Positions 15,068 to 17,697 of a stretch of DNA of 17,697 bases are shown here, one piece after another (within the stretch, counting starts at the first letter, position 1; each line of letters starts with the position of its first letter). Both the position numbers and the translations under genes were made by a program. This stretch comes from an uncultured Collinsella sp. (GTDB lineage: Bacteria > Actinomycetota > Coriobacteriia > Coriobacteriales > Coriobacteriaceae). The stretch spans positions 1 to 17,697 of the forward strand of contig URYT01000017.1 in assembly GCA_900552185.1 (NCBI GenBank), written 5' to 3'. The notes beneath the pieces are model-generated. The model had not been told where the DNA came from and ran no database searches. It saw nothing but the letters and a program-made list of their open reading frames with translations.

Positions 15068-16129
15068 CTACTCGGCGTCGGCGAAGCCGTTGGGGTTGTG
15101 GCTCTGCCAGTTCCAGCTATCGCGGCACATGTCCGCGATGTCGTATTGGGCCTTCCAGCCCATCATGCGCTCGGCCTTGGAGGCGTCGCACCAGTTGGCA
15201 GCGATGTCGCCGGCGCGGCGCTCGCGGATCACGTAGGGCAGCTCCTTGCCACAAGCCTTGGAGAAGGCGGCGACGACCTCGAGTACCGAGGTGCCGGTGC
15301 CGGTGCCCAAGTTAAAGATCTCGACGCCGGTCTTGCCGTTCATCCAGTTAAGGGCGGCAACGTGACCAGAGGCCAGGTCGCACACGTGGATGTAGTCGCG
15401 CACGCCGGTGCCGTCGGGGGTGGGGTAGTCGTTGCCAAAGACCTGAACGGCCTCGAGCTTGCCCACGGCGACCTGGGCGACATAGGGCACCAGGTTGTTG
15501 GGGATGCCCTTGGGGTCCTCGCCGATCAGGCCCGACGGATGAGCGCCGATGGGGTTGAAGTAACGGAGCAGCACGACGTCCCACTCGGGGTCGGCGGTGT
15601 GGACGTCCATAAGGATCTGCTCGATCATCCACTTGGTCCAACCATAGGGGTTGGTCGCGGGCTTCTTAGGATCCTCCTCGGTGACGGGCGGGTTGTCCGG
15701 GTCGCCGTAGACGGTCGAGGAGCTCGAGAAGATGATGGACTTGCAGCCATGGTTGCGCATGACGTCGATGAGCACCAGGGTGTTCTCGATGTTGTTGTGG
15801 TAGTACTCGACGGGCTTGCTCACCGACTCGCCGACGGCCTTAAAGCCGGCAAAGTGGATGACGCGGTCGATCTGATGGGTATCGAAGATCTTGTTCATCG
15901 CATCGCGGTCGAGCACGTTGGCCTCGTAGAAGGTGAGGTTCTTGGCGGCCTCGTCGCCCACGATGGTCTTGACGCGGTCGACGGCGACGGCGCTGGAGTT
16001 GGAGAGATCATCGACGATGACGACCTGGTAGCCACCCTCGAGCAGCTGAACGACGGTGTGCGAACCGATAAAGCCGGCGCCACCGGTAACGAGGACGCAG
16101 GTGTCTTTGGGGTCGAGTGCTTTGGACAT
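15068..16129 (-). CDS. galE: UDP-glucose 4-epimerase
   Basis: The 353-residue extended-SDR enzyme interconverts UDP-galactose and UDP-glucose with bound NAD, serving the Leloir pathway and galactose supply for surface glycans. It shows the Rossmann motif TGGAGFIGSH (15-24), the acidic strand end VDDLSNS, the FSSSSTVYG active-site serine region, and catalytic YGWTK (Y162, K166). It also has the GalE-typical HFAGFKAVGES and RYFNPIGAHPSG blocks. Length is slightly above the 338-residue E. coli enzyme. A ribosome site AGGAGA precedes the ATG. It is a single-gene unit with its own terminator; no galK or galT is adjacent, so a housekeeping or cell-surface role is as likely as galactose catabolism. 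Confidence 0.96.
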   Translation of the reverse strand: MSKALDPKDTCVLVTGGAGFIGSHTVVQLLEGGYQVVIVDDLSNSSAVAVDRVKTIVGDEAAKNLTFYEANVLDRDAMNKIFDTHQIDRVIHFAGFKAVGESVSKPVEYYHNNIENTLVLIDVMRNHGCKSIIFSSSSTVYGDPDNPPVTEEDPKKPATNPYGWTKWMIEQILMDVHTADPEWDVVLLRYFNPIGAHPSGLIGEDPKGIPNNLVPYVAQVAVGKLEAVQVFGNDYPTPDGTGVRDYIHVCDLASGHVAALNWMNGKTGVEIFNLGTGTGTSVLEVVAAFSKACGKELPYVIRERRAGDIAANWCDASKAERMMGWKAQYDIADMCRDSWNWQSHNPNGFADAE

Positions 16130-16323
16130 GTAGTCTCCTATCGAATCAGGAACACTTCTTCAGGGGAGTATAGCGCAGGCAGGACGCCCAAATCGTGCGC
16201 TGTAGGAAAAGCAGAGGATTGTGCTAACGTACTCATCAGAAGAGCTTGCGTACGCATAACCTGATCTTTGGCATTTGCTTACGAGCCGCTGACCTTGTAG
16301 TTTCCTGCCGTTCGTGGAAATCG

Positions 16324-16351
16324 TTGGGACGCGCCATATGTACGCTAATAT
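16324..16351 (+). promoter_or_regulatory. Candidate promoter of the coiled-coil hydrolase gene
   Basis: TTGGGA (16324-16329) and TAATAT (16346-16351) are separated by 16 bases, about 45 bases before the start codon. The following leader is AT-rich with repeated CATATGTA-like words. The 16130-16320 stretch contains no gene that I can support. Confidence 0.5.
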
Positions 16352-16395
16352 GTATGAGTTGAGCGACATATAAATAAACATGTAACGGAGTACAT

Positions 16396-17601
16396 ATGTC
16401 ACCAAACAGCGATTCCATCCTTTCCCAGGAGCTCTCGCGCCGCACTGCCCTCAAGGCCCTGTTCGGCGCCGCTTCTGCGGCAGTTCTTTTTGGCCTGCCC
16501 GCTCGCGCCCATGCGGCGGAGGCTTCCAAAGAAACCACCGATAAACTGAATGCCGCCCAGGCCCAGCTCGACGAGGTTCAGGCCCAGCTCGACAGCATCG
16601 CAAATGAGTATGCGGCGCTGGCCAACAAGAATGCCCAGACCCTCAACGACATCGAGAATGTCCAGGGCAAGATTGACGACACGCAGGCCCAGATCGATGA
16701 AAAGAAGGCCGAGCTCAAGAAGAAGCGCAACGACCTTTCCGATCGCGTGGCCGCCAGCTACAAGTCCGGCGGCACGAACATCCTGTCTTTGCTGCTGGCC
16801 TCTGGCTCGTTTGAGGAACTCGTCGCTAATGCGCACTATGTTGAGAAGATCAACAAGAGCGACCGCGACGCCATCGAGGACATTCAGACCATCCAGGAAG
16901 AGCTCGATGCGCAAAAGACCGAGCTTGAGTCGCAGAAAGCCGACTTAGAGAAGCTCAAGGACCAGCAGACGGCTCAGATGCAGGATATGCAGGCCAAGCA
17001 GCAAGAAGTCCAGACCGTGCTGAACGGTCTTTCCGACGACGTCAAGGAGCTCATGGCTCAGCGCGATTCCGAGATCCTCGCTGCCGCCCAGGCTGAGGAG
17101 GCTGCCAGGAAGGCCGCCGCTGCCGCGGCTGCCGCGAACAAGAACAATTCCTACTCGGGTGGTTCGAGCTCGGGTGGTGGATCGTATGCGCCCGGAACTC
17201 CGCAGCAGAATGCCGGCTCGGGCAAGCAGCAGGCCGTCGTCAACGCGTGCTACTCCACGCCTTCGCCGGGTCAGAACTGGTGCGCGGCGTGGGTTACCAA
17301 TGTCTTCCGTAACGCCGGCGTGGGCTATTTTGGCGGCAACGCGTGTGACATGTTCAACGCCTGGTGCTATAGCTCCGACCGCTCGGCGCTACAGGTGGGC
17401 ATGATTGTTGCCGATTCCTCGCACAGCGGCACGGGTGCTCCGGGCCTCATCTACGGTCATGTGGGTATCTATGTTGGCGGCGGTATCGTTATGAGCAACG
17501 AGGGTGCCATTACGTCTAAGTCGCTTGACTCGTTTATTAGCTTCTATGGCACTGGCTCTGGCGTGCGTTGGGGCTGGCTCGGCGGTATTGCGCTGTCGTA
17601 A
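16396..17601 (+). CDS. Secreted coiled-coil cell-wall hydrolase with C-terminal CHAP/NlpC-like Cys-His domain
   Basis: The 401-residue protein begins with a twin-arginine signal (SRRTALKAL, hydrophobic stretch, cleavage probably after ARAHA near residue 40). Residues about 45-245 are a long heptad-rich coiled coil (repeats such as AQLDEVQAQLDSI and KIDDTQAQIDEKK), like the N-terminal region of PcsB/CwlO-type hydrolases. An Ala-rich stretch and Gly/Ser linker (245-275) follow. The C-terminal domain has the papain-like pattern: NWCAAWV (C296) and YGHVGIYVGGG (H355). In this family the coiled coil keeps the peptidase inactive until FtsEX or a similar partner opens it, and the enzyme cuts peptidoglycan peptides during division. 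Whether the fold is CHAP or NlpC/P60 is uncertain. The start is supported by ACGGAG, 5 bases upstream. It is monocistronic, ending in a terminator. Confidence 0.88.
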   Translation: MSPNSDSILSQELSRRTALKALFGAASAAVLFGLPARAHAAEASKETTDKLNAAQAQLDEVQAQLDSIANEYAALANKNAQTLNDIENVQGKIDDTQAQIDEKKAELKKKRNDLSDRVAASYKSGGTNILSLLLASGSFEELVANAHYVEKINKSDRDAIEDIQTIQEELDAQKTELESQKADLEKLKDQQTAQMQDMQAKQQEVQTVLNGLSDDVKELMAQRDSEILAAAQAEEAARKAAAAAAAANKNNSYSGGSSSGGGSYAPGTPQQNAGSGKQQAVVNACYSTPSPGQNWCAAWVTNVFRNAGVGYFGGNACDMFNAWCYSSDRSALQVGMIVADSSHSGTGAPGLIYGHVGIYVGGGIVMSNEGAITSKSLDSFISFYGTGSGVRWGWLGGIALS

Positions 17602-17663
17602 AGCCGACGGGGCCGCGTGCCCGCCCGCAATATATTTGATTGATCGCGAGTTCCGCACGCAAA

Positions 17664-17686
17664 GAAGGCCACTTAATGTGGCCTTC
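17664..17686 (+). terminator. Terminator of the coiled-coil hydrolase gene
   Basis: A 9-bp stem GAAGGCCAC/GTGGCCTTC with a 5-base loop lies 62 bases after the stop. It is followed by GTCTTG, a weak U-run on the plus strand. Preceding AAA bases also permit minus-strand use. Confidence 0.6.
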
Positions 17687-17697
17687 GTCTTGCGCAG

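Overview
The window looks like a chromosomal segment from a high-GC Gram-positive anaerobe of the class Coriobacteriia, most likely Collinsella or a close relative. This is inferred from GC-rich codon use, an actinobacterial CwlM-like protein, Tat-type and lipoprotein signals, and a gene set devoted to alpha-glucan use. No 16S rRNA or other species marker is present, so the genus is not proven. There is no CRISPR array, insertion sequence or prophage.

Left part (81-2304, all minus strand): a polyprenyl diphosphate synthase is followed by a protein with two peptidoglycan-binding domains and a shrunken amidase-like tail that resembles mycobacterial CwlM. A tRNA-Gln(TTG) and a strong terminator come next.

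Sugar-uptake part (2418-10604): a minus-strand PTS permease of the MalX glucose/maltose type is fused, as EIIC-EIIB, to a Cof-type HAD phosphatase. It is divergently transcribed from a GntR/HutC-type (UTRA) regulator. Downstream on the plus strand is a complete CUT1 ABC sugar importer: lipoprotein binding protein, two permeases and an ATPase. Strong hairpins separate binding protein from permeases and permeases from ATPase.

Alpha-glucan and galactose part (10888-16129, minus strand): galE, then malQ (4-alpha-glucanotransferase) and glgP (glycogen/maltodextrin phosphorylase). The 290-bp gap between the ABC terminator and the glgP terminator holds a regular three-unit array of 55-bp inverted-repeat elements with no coding capacity.

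Right end (16396-17686, plus strand): a secreted Tat-type coiled-coil cell-wall hydrolase with a C-terminal Cys/His peptidase-like domain.

How it fits together: the palindrome GTTTAAAC, which matches the published HutC-subfamily operator GT-N-TA-N-AC, occurs at the PTS promoter, the gntR promoter and the malQ promoter. A variant, GTTTATAC, lies upstream of the ABC operon. The simplest reading is one local maltose/maltodextrin regulon, controlled by the 5098-5817 regulator. It would join PTS uptake with in-line dephosphorylation, ABC uptake, and MalQ/GlgP breakdown to glucose and glucose-1-phosphate. The regulon and its substrate are inferences from sequence only.
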